Origin: Hyposmocoma kahamanoa
Lineage: Eukaryota; Arthropoda; Insecta; Lepidoptera; Cosmopterigidae
Length of the DNA stretch: 64,000 nucleotides
NCBI RefSeq assembly: GCF_003589595.1
Contig: NW_020653945.1
Span: 7,059,547-7,123,546, forward strand
Reading direction: 5' to 3'
Part shown: piece by piece, positions 20,653 to 33,300 of the stretch
Numbering within the stretch: position 1 is the first letter of the stretch
Layout: every line of letters starts with the position of its first letter
Notes under the pieces: generated by a model
Databases searched by the model: none
What the model was told of the DNA's origin: nothing
What the model saw: the letters and a program-made list of their open reading frames with translations, nothing else
Position numbers and translations under genes: made by a program

Positions 20653-21585
20653 GTCATAATCAAGTGTTTAAAATTGGACTAATTATAAAATTTCCATATT
20701 ATTATTATTGATACAAAGATCTAACAACACAAAGAAAAATTCCTTCGATCCGACTACAGCCACAGCTTGGTTCAGATTCAGTTGGATCAAAGGAATGTTT
20801 CTAAATTAAGCAAGTAAATTTTTTAAGTAAATTTTCATCTTAATCATTCAGCGGCCAGATTACAATCTTAACTTCATAGTTCGTTCGTTCGTTACGTGTA
20901 GGAATTTTGAACCTTTAATTAATACGTCTGTCATTGCAATCTGCCTGATAATTTGTTCAAGCGTTTTCCATGAGATATTATTTTGTTTTACCTTCAAGAA
21001 AGACCAAAGATAGAGAAAGAGATGATTAAGTGTTCAGACAAGTGCCTAAAGAGGATGAATAAAAGAATATTAACAAAACAGATTTATAAAGCGAGTTAGT
21101 AAGGACTCCGTGATAAGGACTGACCAAGGCGAACTTGCCAAATTGAGGACGTCTTAAAGAAAGGCCTGGTCAAGAGTACCTACCCTTACCAACTTGCGTG
21201 TATGAAAATGAAAGTATTGATGCGGATGAGGATGGCATCGCAGCAAGTGGTAGGCTATGGTATCTACTTTGTTAATATAGCACGATGGGAAAAGGACGTC
21301 AAGTGTACTTATATATTATGTACACATCTGTGTACGTATATTGCCAAAAATATCTAGTACAAGCAGCATACTGTAGTCAAGGCTGTCTGTACTGTGTGTA
21401 TCAACATAGAAGAAGTTTTATACACGATAAGGTTATATTTCTTTAAATAAAAGATTCAAACGAGGATACAGCAGCGGCAGCGGGCGACGTCGAGCTGCGC
21501 CGGGTGCACTTTATTAATTGCAACATAAAATAGAATTATTCTCTAGTAAATAATACAGGTGCATTTCTTCTAACAGAGTAAAGAT

Positions 21586-22042
21586 GGTTTTCCACAGGTG
21601 AGGCGAAACGAGAATTAAAATCTCGCCGGCTTATTTCTACCAAAAATTGCAATTAAAAGCACGCGTGGGCTCGCGCTGTGATTGTGACAAATTAGTGCTG
21701 TTCAGTTCGTTTAGCGATAAACACGCGGCTGGATTAACATGTTCCGTAAATTATTATTATTAAATATGTCAACGGAAGAAGAAACGGAGCTATCTTTTTT
21801 TAAATCTCAAATTGTACGTATCACACTCGCACTCGCAAGCTCGCGCGAGAAATCGTGTTTCCGTTGCAAAGTACAATACTCTATGCAGGCAGATATACGG
21901 TTCAACATTTCATCAACAAATATTTCAATTCTCGCTCATTCTCGTCAATCCAGACTATTTCCACCGAAGATGGGCTAAGAGAGAAAATAAATTTTGTCAT
22001 AGATATTTCAATTCTCGTCTCGTCTCGTCGGTGTGGAAAAGC
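21586..22042. mobile_element. Element with about 35-bp terminal inverted repeats
   Basis: The left end (GGTTTTCCACAGGTGAGGCG) and the reverse complement of the right end (GCTTTTCCACACCGACGAGA) are similar, and both continue into ACGAGAATT. The length is about 457 bp. Short open frames cover part of it but none resembles a transposase. No target duplication is evident. Confidence 0.55.
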
Positions 22043-22680
22043 AACTTAAAGCCGTGCTACGACACGCAGTACATCCTGTTGTTCGGCAGCTTGTGCTCTC
22101 ACGGCAATACAAATTGTTAGATACTTAAGTTCTCAACAATAAGGTTCTTGTCTTGAAAGGCAGACAGCGGCAGAGCGACATCACGTTTTCATGTTTTTTT
22201 AAACCTTACGTTGTAGAAGATCAAGTTTATGGTTGCATTGCTGGTTTTAATAATGCATGCAGTTTGGCGCTGTCTGGCTGCAACGATTTGAAGCGAAGAG
22301 CGACCCTTATTCGCGAGGGTAGGTATTCCTTACGTAGGTACCTACATGTATAATATTGCCAAAGCTTTAAATTGATTCCAGACTGCTAAACTAACGTGCG
22401 CACTCATCGCTCTTTACTATTTATATCGAAAAACAAGGTAGAATGAAAATTATGGCAGTGACAAAGGTGGTATGTATTTTTTTCTGTATCCTTTTGAATA
22501 AGAAAAGAATACCGGAATTTACGGTCTAACTTCATCAATTCTTAAGTTCGCCATTGCCTTGTTCGGTAATTGTTCAGTGAAGTGGCGCATTGGTAGATAA
22601 AAAAGTGAGCATTCCGTTACAAAGACATGATTTGATATCCAGCTCCGCTAATTACACTAAAGAAATTTAGCAGCTAAATC

Positions 22681-23057
22681 CTTAGAATAATAACGCATAA
22701 AAACCTAGTCCGCCCTCGCTTAGTGAGGCAAATTGAAACACTCCCATTGGGGCGCACGAGCGGGCGGGCCGTCAGTGCTCAAGGTCAACATGCACCGCGA
22801 ACAGCTCAAGAATTTTAGCTAATAATGACGAAATGTGCGGTAAATGAGTGTAAAAATACGTCAGACAAACATAAAATAGATACTAACATCACATTCCACA
22901 AGGAAGTAACGCTTTTCAACTTATATTTTTATATAAATAGTCACTAAAACCGAAAATTAACCTACTACTAAAACTAGCCTACATGAATTTGATTTTTGCC
23001 TCACTTGTGACAGTTCGTTTGATATGAAACTATCATTCTATGCGTTATTATTCTAAG
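22681..23057 (+). mobile_element. P-superfamily-like non-autonomous element with a THAP exon
   Basis: The ends are perfect 19-bp inverted repeats (CTTAGAATAATAACGCATA at the left, its complement at the right). They are flanked by the perfect 8-bp duplication GCTAAATC (22673-22680 and 23058-23065). A THAP-type zinc-finger start is encoded inside. Eight-base duplications and THAP domains together are characteristic of the P superfamily. At 377 bp the element has no room for a catalytic domain, so it must be non-autonomous. Confidence 0.8.
22825..22905 (+). pseudogene. THAP-domain exon inside the P-like element
   Basis: ATG at 22825 opens 27 codons beginning MTKCAVNECKNTSDK and ending ITFHKE, directly before a GTAAC donor. 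The C-x4-C spacing followed by FHK is the amino-terminal half of a C2CH THAP zinc finger, which binds DNA. The rest of the finger and any transposase core are missing, so this is a fragment left in a deletion derivative. Confidence 0.7.
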
Positions 23058-23713
23058 GCTAAATCATTGTCTTGTTTGGTAAAGAACTGAAAAGTTATTG
23101 AATATGACGAAATTATCACTAAAGTAGTTAGTAAAGATAGTATGATGAGTTTAACCCAAACATATTGGAACCCAAATTTATAATAGATATTTATAATTAA
23201 ATATTATTCTAATTTATAATTTTTTGAACAAAATTATTTAAATTAAAAAATGGTTTTTTTAAATTAGTGCTCTTGCACGCTTCAATTTTTGCGTTTTGAC
23301 CGTGCTCATTTACTTTCCGAAAACATTGAAATTAAAATCAAAAGTTTTACATATTCCAACGTTAAATACAAAACTCAAAGCCTAGTATGTATCTCATTAA
23401 TATGCATAAACCAAATTTTTGATTTGGTATTTTATTTTTGGTTGCACACAATGTTTTTTTTTAACCAACTACCACAGCCACCCGTCCCGCACCACCCCTC
23501 CTTCTACTCAGCTGTCATTCTATTACACTACAGTAGTTTCGTAATTATATAAGGCTAAAATAATTATTTTAAAGGTATTACTATTGATTTTCTTTAATAA
23601 ACAAGGTCTTAATATTGTAAAACATACTATCAAACCGTTGCAAGAAGTTTAAGGCTGTGTTACGATGAGAGAACTCCGAATTATTGGTTACATTATTTTG
23701 TACGTATTTTAGG

Positions 23714-24538
23714 ATGGCTGGTGGAGATTCTGCCGAAGGCGCCAACCTCAAGGGCCTGTCTAAGATTTTCAACAGTCATACATATAATGGCAGAGCTAAC
23801 GTAAGTGGTTTTGCTATTTTATAATACTAAAATTAATTCCCATTTTGAGGTTACCCATCTCACTACGTTCCCTACGCTATTAAGCAATTATATATGGTTA
23901 CTTTTGAATTCTAAAGATTATCATTGCAAAACTGGATATATTTTTTATTTATTATTGAAATACCTACACGATTCATTAAATATGTACGGACAACGGCACA
24001 TCAGACTACACATTTTTGTTCGATAATCGCCTCCAGTGTAACGGAACGAGATACGTCAATGTGTAGCTTGACGTGCGGGCGTGTGTACATGTAAACTCAA
24101 ATCTTTAATGTTTTGACTACCCGTCAATGGCTTATAATAATAAATAAATTGGCTTATAATAATAATATAATAAATAAAGCTTCCCTACACAATTTGGGGT
24201 TTATAATTTGTCTAAGTAAGGTTAACTACAAAAGTTTCTTAAACAAATTATAAAGTGTTAATTATGTTAGTAACATTATGGGTGTCTTCAAATTAGACTG
24301 TTGTGACACGCACGCTACTTTCAGTCAGCAGTCACAGTAAATGAACTAAAAATTACTGAAGCGCCATAGACGTGTGGCTGCCTCGCCACAGTCGCACCTC
24401 TGCAGCTTTTCTGGAAGCATCTAATTTGAAGGCACCCTAAACGTTTTTTTTTTTCTGTTACAGACAGCAAAGGCTACATACGCATTCTTTGGTGTTGTGA
24501 TATTGTACAATATCCTTAAACCCAAATCCAAGAAGTAA
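23714..24538 (+). CDS. ATP5MK: ATP synthase membrane subunit DAPIT (subunit k)
   Basis: Two coding exons, 23714-23800 and 24464-24538, join in phase 0 to give 53 residues plus TAA. Exon 1 starts one base after a TTTTAG acceptor and encodes MAGGDSAEGANLKGLSKIF then NSHTYNGRAN. Exon 2 encodes TAKATYAFFGVVILYNILK then PKSKK. The profile fits DAPIT/USMG5 (about 58 residues in human): a GL.K.FNS.T..GR.N block, one hydrophobic membrane segment (YAFFGVVILYNIL) and a lysine-rich end. The protein sits in the inner mitochondrial membrane in the Fo part of ATP synthase and is associated with dimer formation. No cleavable presequence is present, as is normal for this subunit. AATAAA at 24623-24628 is a good poly(A) signal. 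Confidence 0.9.
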
Positions 24539-24622
24539 TCAGATTCATAAAATTTATTTATTGTTTTAGTATCTTTCCACAGTTATGTTTTGTTAAGAGC
24601 AATGTACAATCATTTAGGAATT

Positions 24623-24628
24623 AATAAA
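24623..24628 (+). terminator. Poly(A) signal of DAPIT
   Basis: A canonical AATAAA lies 85 bp after the DAPIT stop codon and is followed by a T/G-rich stretch. Confidence 0.6.
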
Positions 24629-25561
24629 ATTGTGTAAAAATCGTTCTTTTGTTTTGCTATTCAATAAGAAAATCATTTGTAAGGTGTTTTTTATGCAGAC
24701 CCTTTCAAGAATCAGTAAATTGATACCATGTTCAGTCTGTAGATTACACCATGTAGCACAATTTTTGTTTCAGGATTATTAATACCATTTTGTAATTGGT
24801 TCTACCATAAAAACATGATAATAGTAAAGTTTATGCAGAGATTTTGCTGTGCATAAACTTTACTTTCGTAAAGTTGAAATTTTGCATACCATGAAGAGAA
24901 CATACAAATTTTTGGGTTTCTCTTTAAAGAGAAAAAGGGAACATCGTATTATATCAAATCAATACATAAGTAATGAATGGTCTTTAAGTTTATTGAATGT
25001 CAGGATGTTTCACCATCATGATATTCATTATTTTTTGTGAAATTACTCCACTAGTTTCTTAACTATTAATACAAAGATCGAACACTTATAAAAAATTCCT
25101 TCGATCTGGCTGGATTCGAACCAGAGCGTCTTCTAGCAACCGTGCTAGATGCCACAGAACGAACCAGCAGACCTTAATTACAATTATGAAAGTGACATAT
25201 CTAGTCAGCTGCTGGTAGCTGTGAAGGCTCCTGGCCGAGTGAAGAAATAGATTTCTCGCAGATGGCGCTATGGCAAAAAGTCGTTAAAAACCAAAACCTG
25301 CAACAAGCGCATAGAAAAATTCGTAAGGTCCGCTGGTTCGTTCTCTAGCTTAGTTGGCACAGCGTGACAAAGTCTAGCACAGTTTGCTATAGTTACAATA
25401 GCAGTTTCAAGCGTGTAGCTACCTTCTCTACATAGTTGCTGCTCAATTATCATCATCAGCCTATCGCAGTCCACTGCTGGACATAGGCCTCACCCACCGC
25501 GCGCTATTTCGCCCGGTCCTCAGTTGGTCACTTCCATCTGCTGCCAGCAGCCTTTCGCAAA

Positions 25562-25571
25562 NNNNNNNNNN
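25562..25571. other. Assembly gap (10 N)
   Basis: Ten N bases interrupt a retroelement tail. The true length of the gap is unknown. Confidence 0.99.
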
Positions 25572-28500
25572 CATGTTTACTATACCGGGCCGCAACATTT
25601 GTGGATGATGACTTTTTTTACGTAAGTGAGGAACTGGTTTTATATATACTCCCAAATATTAAAACAACACGAAATCTTAATAATCAGTGCGTAGCCAGGG
25701 GTCTACTCTCGATCTCCGTCTGACATCCGTCCGAAACAATTGCTGCCAAATAAGCAATACTTGACCAAATGAAGCTTCATACTTGATACTTGTCTTTTAA
25801 TTTTGTCGAATATTACTTATTTGACAGTAATTGTAACCATTGTGACGATTTCAAGTGTAATAATGCTTACCTATGAAATAAAGATTATTTTGAATTTGAC
25901 TGTACACGAAAAGAAAATGTTCAAAAATAAAAATTTTAACCCTACTGATACAAAAAAACTTTCATTGTTGTGTAGACGAGCACTGAGTTACTAAAAAAAA
26001 AACAAAATTGACAATTTGTATCATAATCATTATTGGAACAATTTTAACTAAATTTCTCAAAAGAAAACATTACTTCAACTCAGATTTACCTTAATTATTC
26101 TTAAACCATTCTATTTCTATTTATTTATTATCATTCTGTTTACGACACGTGCACACAACAATGAAAGTTCTCTGTATCAGCACAGTTAAAATTGTAGGTG
26201 TTTTTCAACATTTTCTTTTCGTGTACATGGCTTTTAAAGATTGGCAAAAATCATTTTAAATGGGTTGTTAAAATGTCGTCTATCTAAAAGAATTTTTGGA
26301 CCACTGTAACTGGGTCACCCTGTATATTAGCAAAGGAATTTTGGGGTGAACTTTTTTAAATGAAATAAAACCACAACATACTATGAAACATTTTGGTATT
26401 GTTATCATATGCATAGAAAATAAATAATTTAGATACACTTGACAAGATCGTAATACATATGCAAAATAATTATAAAATTTATTCAGATTATAAAAGCGTA
26501 GCAGAATTTAGGTTTTTTAAATATGGCTACGTGATTTCGTAACTTTTCATATTAAATTAATATACTTTACTATTTTTTCAAGCTAGAATATCTATTGGAA
26601 GCTGTGATAAATTTAATAATATCAATGATTTCTAGTTTGTGCGTACTATCGCTTACGTCAGTATAAAAGTTAGAACCTAAGCCCTAGCACCAAATCGCGA
26701 AGTGAGATCTAACTCTAAAAGTGAACTAGCAGCATCATTCTAAATGGCCTATATTTGAGAAACGTATGCGTACTATACTAACATTATATTAGAACTTGAA
26801 TAGAAAGATAGAAAAACAAATGAAAGATGAATTACAATCAAAACAAATTTGTTTTTAGAAACATACATGAATGTCGTTTTTAAAGATCAAAAGTTCAATT
26901 TTTAGTAAACAAATGAATGTTGAGTTTCTAGAAAAACTAAACGAAAGTTACGTTTAGAGAAAACACAAAAGACAAGTGTTACATACGCTAATATAATACT
27001 CCTATCCATGGTTTTACTTTCACAAATACTTTAAAACGGTTTTAAAATAATTTCGGCAATGCTCTAGAATTTCAGATTTCACTGTGGTCGGGTCAATTTT
27101 CCACGGAAAGAATTAATTAGGCCGCAAATTCGGAACGCTGGTGCGTTCAAGGTTTGCGCGTACATGGCGCGCATATCTTGTGTTGCTAATTTTTGGCCTT
27201 ACGATTTCTTAATTAAACCTTTGAAGTCAATTGTCTTAAGAAGTACATAAGAGAGTGAAAGAGCCTTTAGCAAGTACTGTGTACCAAGATGCGGCCCGTT
27301 TTCTCTCCACATAGGTCCCGTGGCACAAGAATTATTTGTCCATCTGACTCCATTTTCCAATAATGGATTGAAACCATTCTAAAGTTTACTTGGATCTTTT
27401 GAATCGCCTGGTCGGCCCAATTAGCCAGAGGAGCTATGGGAAAGTGAATGGTTTGTGTCAATACTTTAAAAAACTATTTAAAAAGAAATTACGTGTTTTT
27501 TATCCCTCCATTCAAGAAATTTATTACAAATACGAATAGATAACATAAGCGTGTTCTTCTCAAACATCAATATGACTAGCTTTTCTGTTGTTCTTAAAAT
27601 GCACCTTTCATTACAAACCCTATCTAAATCCAAGGCAATAAGATTCTTTCCTCAAAACGTACAATAAGCTGCAAAAATGCAAATTTGTCCAAATAAAGTT
27701 TCCTCTGTATTCTATAGACTTAGTGCGATATGGTGAGTATTAAGCAACATTTACAACTTACAAGTCAATATTCCATTGACTAGAAACCTTTCTTTTAATT
27801 AAATTTTGCTAAGACAGAATGGGAAGGCAGCTTTGTAGCATATTGTACATTCTACATCACAGTATTCTGTTTCCGATCTCAGATCTTTAACATTAATTTA
27901 TTTCATTAACACTTCCAACGACGCCTAATGATAAACATAAGCATTGTTTTATGCGCAATATAAAAGCACTATAACATGTAAACAAATTATGAGAATATTT
28001 GAATTAATTTGAAACTGCGACAGACACATTGAAGCATAGACAAAAGTTTCCAAGGTACCGGTCATATTGTTTATAAATCGTAAATACGAATTGTAAAATG
28101 GCTTTTCGATGAGTACGAAAATATAGTCACTGTGTATTTGATGGCATATGAAGTTGAATTTAAAACTTTAAGCGCAGATAGAGACCATTGTGCAGTTGAA
28201 TGTACCTTCGAAAGAACATGACTTGCTGTACTATGTTACAACAGTGTTGTCGCAGTAGCACTTTAAGTTACTATTTTACCTATATCATAAATGAGTCATA
28301 TCACTGTAAAACAATTGAAGCGTAATCTTTATTGCTTATATAACAGAGTATTTTACTGTGTCCTGTAAAATAGATATGTATTTTCGAAATATATCGTACC
28401 AATATAGACAGCACAAATATCAAGACATGGAATGTGGCAGTGTCGCCTTAATCGTTGTATTGAAACTTACTTACTGAAAAGATGGACCAATAACTCTAGA

Positions 28501-28849
28501 GGGCTCGGAAATTCTCCATAGGACAAATTGCAACCCAAGAGCAAAAGGTAAAAATCCCGCCATATATATACATAGACAGCGCTCATCGATAGCCAGGGAG
28601 TAGTTTATATTATGTACATGGCCAAATGGCCAATGGATATCAATTAGTTCCTCTTTAGTATGAAATATAAGTAGGCAGTTTTTATCCTTGTAATATTATT
28701 GAAATCATCGTGTGTTTCGAAATAATTCATAAATTAACGGTTGCTAATGTGGTTAGATAGCGCTAATCCTAAACAAAATAAAATAATAGTCGGCAATACC
28801 CTCAGATATTTAACTTAACAATATCCTCAAATTTGTTATAATTATTAAT

Positions 28850-29030
28850 AAAAAGATCACACTCAGAAAAAAATCCTTTGCACGTAGAAAAATTCGTGAG
28901 GACCGCTGGTTCGTGGCTTAGCTGGCATAGCGTCTGGCACGGTATGCTAGAAGATGTCGGTTCGAATCCGGTCGAATAGAAGGAATTTTTTCTGAGTGTC
29001 CGATCTTTGTATTAATAATTATAACAAACT
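28850..29030 (+). repeat. tRNA-derived SINE family B, best preserved copy
   Basis: This copy has a complete A-box (TGGCTTAGCTGG) and a complete B-box (GGTTCGAATCC) at tRNA-like spacing, inside a head starting CCGCTGGTTCGTGGC. It ends with the family 3' end CCGATCTTTGTATTAATAAT. Both Pol III promoter elements match the eukaryotic consensus. Confidence 0.8.
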
Positions 29031-29107
29031 AGGAAATGAAACTATTCCTCCGGATTTAAATCGCGTATTAAACGCGGTTTAAATCCGGAAAAATAGTTTC
29101 ATTTCCT
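29031..29107. repeat. 35-bp palindromic hairpin (family D core)
   Basis: Arms 29031-29065 and 29073-29107 are reverse complements with three mismatches and a 7-base loop (TATTAAA). The arms contain GGATTTAAATCGCG. It abuts the SINE ending at 29030. The sequence corresponds to the inner ends of longer family D elements. Confidence 0.8.
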
Positions 29108-30364
29108 ATGTGTAACAATCGCGAAAATCTAAGAACTCCATATATAACAAACTAGTTTTTACGTAAAACATGATTGAATGTCAATTCAATAAAAATTTAA
29201 ATTACCATAAAACTCTGTGCAATAAGTGCCATCTAGTTGTTTTATTTGTTGTCATTAGCAATAAGAGAATCTTTGATAAAATGCAGCTCGTCAATGTAAA
29301 ATAAATGTATTACAAAAATAGCTAGTTTGTATTCGTCGCGACATCTGGTGTACAATACGTACTAAAGACAGCGTAGTCGGATAAGCTGTCTTATATCGCG
29401 ATTAGCACCTCTTAAGAGTTACTGATCCATGCTGAAAATATCAAAAGGGTCTATTCATTAATCGATCGATCGACAGAGAGTTGTGCATGTGAGTGAAGAC
29501 TGGTACTTTCTGACCCTGATATAGTGGCAAATAAATTACTTCTTCAAAATTCCGCACCATAGTGTGGATTCCAAACGTAACTCATCAATTTTATATTTTT
29601 TCACCTAATGCACTTTCACATGACTGTCTCCGTCTACAAATATTCCAACAGACCCCTTAAAATAACAAATATAAACCGTTTTTAACTAATACTATGGATG
29701 GAATGCAATATTAAAATTCAAGCTGCAAATCGCCATTACATATAACTTTATCTTATATTGTACATTTCACAATACAAGGAAGTCCTATGCTGCATCTAAT
29801 GCGGGTCTTTCACTATTGAAACTGTGTGATAGAGACAAAGGAAGGTGAGTTACTAGAATGTTTTACCAAATATTCATCTCGTTTCTTCGCATTGTCTAAA
29901 TCCGATAGTGAACAGGCCATTTAATTACCGCAAATAATTTGTAAAAATAATACAATTAAATATCATCATTATATGTAGTGATAGACAGTAATGAGTAATC
30001 ATAGCAAAAATGCAATGAATTTAAATCATGTATCTGTTCATCTTTTTAATATCAGATTATTAACGCTTAATAATTTCCCAATGATTTCAAAGTCCATTGC
30101 GTCATTTTTATAAAATCGCGACTTTATCAACGATTTAAAATACGTAGGCCAATATATCAGTATAATATGACCAATGATGGCAGCAATTGTTGATACCTTA
30201 AAAAATAACTAATCACGAAGTTGTTATACGTACACATGTCTACTTGAAATTGGATTTGTTAACAATTATAAAGTATTAACAGAAAGTCACTGTTTGTTAT
30301 GAGAACATATGCTCAAATTACGCCAAAATCGTATTTCAAAAACATGTGTAATATCCGTAAAGTA

Positions 30365-33300
30365 TTATAGCCTGGTAGGTGCCCTTGTAAGTGAGTAAAG
30401 AGCTGGTGGCGCTGCGGTCGCAACTGGCGTAGAGGCGTCGCCTTCAGAGTCGGATTCTTCTGAAGAGACGCGCTCTGCAGCGCTGAGTGCCACGCGGGCG
30501 TATTCGTCGGTGTCTATGCTCTTGCAGAAGTGGATTGCGTATCTGAAAATGATTAAAATAAAAATTTGTCATTTTTTTATAATATCAAGTGACGGGACGA
30601 ACAAGTCGTGCGCCTGGTGGTAAGCGTCTGTCCAAAACAGTTGCAGTGGCACTCACAGCTTTAAATCGCAAAGATCTGAGAGGCACTGCTACTGCGCCCG
30701 TGATCCTGAGACATAAGCTGACAAGTCCCATGTACCTGTAATTTCACCAGCACCATCGCCCTTCAAAACCGGAACGCATTATTGTTTGGCGGCAGAGATA
30801 GGCAAAGTGGCAATACTTGGACGAACTCTTTCACGAGGAGCTCTACTGCGGCTGCTAATATTGAATACCATGTTTTTATTATCATGATATAGATAAACAT
30901 TTTTTGTGAAAATACTCGTCTAATTTGTTATTATTATTGATATAACGATCGAACAAACACAAACAAAAAATCCTTCGATCCGTCTGGACTCGAACAATGC
31001 ACCAACACGGTAGCCACGTTGAGACGACAGACGCAACGCAGGCGCATCGGAGGAATTTTTCTTTGTGTTTGTCGATCTTTGTATTAGTAATAATAAAAGA
31101 AAATAAAGTAATTATTTTCTTTGCAACCACACCAATTACCTGGTGTGATACTAGTGAATTCCCTATAATATGAGTACGAGAGCGATGGAATTCATTCCGG
31201 TGAATTACCGTGATAATAAAAATCCGTGCTAATTTACAAAATTGTCGGTCCCCAAATTGGTTTAATCGCTGTGAACATTTTTGATTTGTATGAAGACGGA
31301 CGTCGTTAATCAATAATGACGCAGGCATCTCTTTTTTATTGACTACACAATTTTTACATAATTTTTCAGAACTTGAAATGTTTCGCAACGGCAGGGATTT
31401 ACTTTTAAAAAATCATGTACGCAGGAACCGGAAACAAGGAATAGAAATAATGAATTTATAAATATGTGCATGTACAGGGAAAAAATACTTTCCGCGTTAT
31501 CCACTAGGGGTGATGACTCTATAGTCTGTCCTTTTTGAAGACGGAGTAAAATGACATTTGTAGGGTTGCCAGTTCTCATAAAATTTTAAATAGGTATGTG
31601 GTGGTTCTCGATTGTTTTATCGATAGATTATCTATATTGAATTATAATTAAAAACTTTAAAACATGTCTCCTCTTTGTATGTTTCATAAACATAGTTCTA
31701 AATACAGTGTATGTATGTATGAACTTATAAAAATTAACGATTCAAATTAACTTGTGCTCAGTAATGTATGAAGATGTTTCAAATGAAGCAAATTCGGCTA
31801 TTTTTTCCTTATGCGTGACCAATATGCAGTCGATAGTGGATAGGATATTTATCGACTGCAATAACTAGCTACTTGCAAGCGGGAAACACTTGCGCAATGA
31901 AGTATCATTTTACTCCGTCTTCAAAAAAAGACAGACTATACCCATTATGTATAATGTACTCTTTGTCCTCATCTAGAGCCTGCTATGCATACTATTGGGC
32001 CACAGATGAGGTTGTCAAATACAAGAGATCTCATCATTTACCTTAATTTAATGTTTAATACGGCTAAAACACAGGCGTGTCTTTTCACATCAAAACGGAC
32101 ACCTTACTCCGACTTTTCGAGATGTATCCGTGCCGATAAAGGACCACCTTTGCGCTACTTGGTCTGGACTTATCATCCAACCTCAACTTTAGGCGATACA
32201 TCGAGTGCTTGGCAAAAACTGCTGCCAGAAAACTAGCCATACTTTACAAGGTCAGGCGGTACTTCACACCTGAACAGCTTTTAAATCTGTGTAAAGCACA
32301 AGTTCGATCCTGTATGGAGTACTGCTGCCACCTTTGGGACGGCTCTGCCCATTACCAGTTAGCTGCCTTGCGACTCGATGGAGCGAAAAGCAAAGAGACT
32401 TATGAACAATAATTCTCTTGAAGAGTCGAAGCTTCAAAATCTGAAAATCAAAACCATCGCAGAAAAGTAGCCTGCTTGTCGGTTTTCTATCGAATACATT
32501 TCGGGGAGTGTGCGCAGGAACTTTTCAATTTGGTTCCGCCCTCACCATTCCTCCTTCGGTCGACTAGAAGGTCCGGAGCACTCCATTCTTAAGTCGTTAA
32601 TATTCCACCTATTCGCACTAAGCGCTTTGCTTCCTCCTTTTTGATGCGTACAGCAAAGGAATGGAATGCTCTACTATCTGTAGTTTCCGAAAAGTACAAT
32701 TTGGGGCTATTCAAGGCTAGAGTGAATACGCATTTTTTCGGAAAACGCGTCCCATCGTCGGTCACATCGTCGCTTAACATCAGGTGAAATTGTGGCCAAG
32801 CGTGTGTCTATTATATATTAAAAAAAAATTACACAAAACATTGTTTTTTAATAAGTGTTCCGTTTTAGATACGTGAGTTCATAGTAAAAAGTACCTGTGA
32901 TGTTAAATATTTGTCTTATGTATGTAGTTTCTAACCCAGTGTAGGACTAACTACACTATCCCCTGAGGAAACCTGTACTCAGCAGTGAGATCTATGGCTG
33001 TTGGAATAGAAGCATATCTGTAACATTTCTACCTAAAAAGTAGCTTACCTAAGCTTTTCTCTAAGCACGGTCTTGCAAGTATATCTTGGCATCTTGAGTA
33101 GGAAGAAACACGTGTAACTCTCCGGGAGGAAGTGGTCTGGTGGCTGGTACTTATCGAGCACCTAAAAAGGATTGTTTACAGATCAAAATGTATAAGAGTA
33201 CTGACAATTTTTATGCTACCGATTTTCCTTCCCATATGAATACATCAATGACGTGTTGTACTGTTACGTGCAGTAAATAATTACGTAAATAAATAGTGAA

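Larger units (their letters stand above)
20653..23700. other. Intron or intergenic sequence before the second DAPIT first exon
   Basis: No host exon was recognised. The stretch contains a SINE family B fragment near 20725-20790, the inverted-repeat element at 21586-22042 and the THAP-bearing element at 22681-23057. Because the DAPIT exon at 23713 has a splice acceptor directly before its ATG, at least one non-coding 5' exon must lie upstream, possibly in this stretch. Confidence 0.4.
24640..30360. other. Intergenic region between the convergent DAPIT and HERC2 genes
   Basis: No exon or RNA gene was recognised. SINE family B copies lie at 25080-25190, 25300-25420 and 28850-29030. A minus-strand RTE/SINE tail (ATCATCATCAGCCTATCGCA ...) at 25445-25561 runs into the N gap. 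A family D palindrome lies at 29031-29140. The rest (25680-28830 and 29160-30360) is unremarkable AT-rich sequence that includes the 3' UTR of HERC2 at its right edge. Confidence 0.45.

Noticed and set aside
30882..31388. 168-codon minus-strand open frame, one of the longest in the window
   Set aside because: It crosses a SINE fragment and has low-complexity runs of N, I and S, with no domain. Chance frame.
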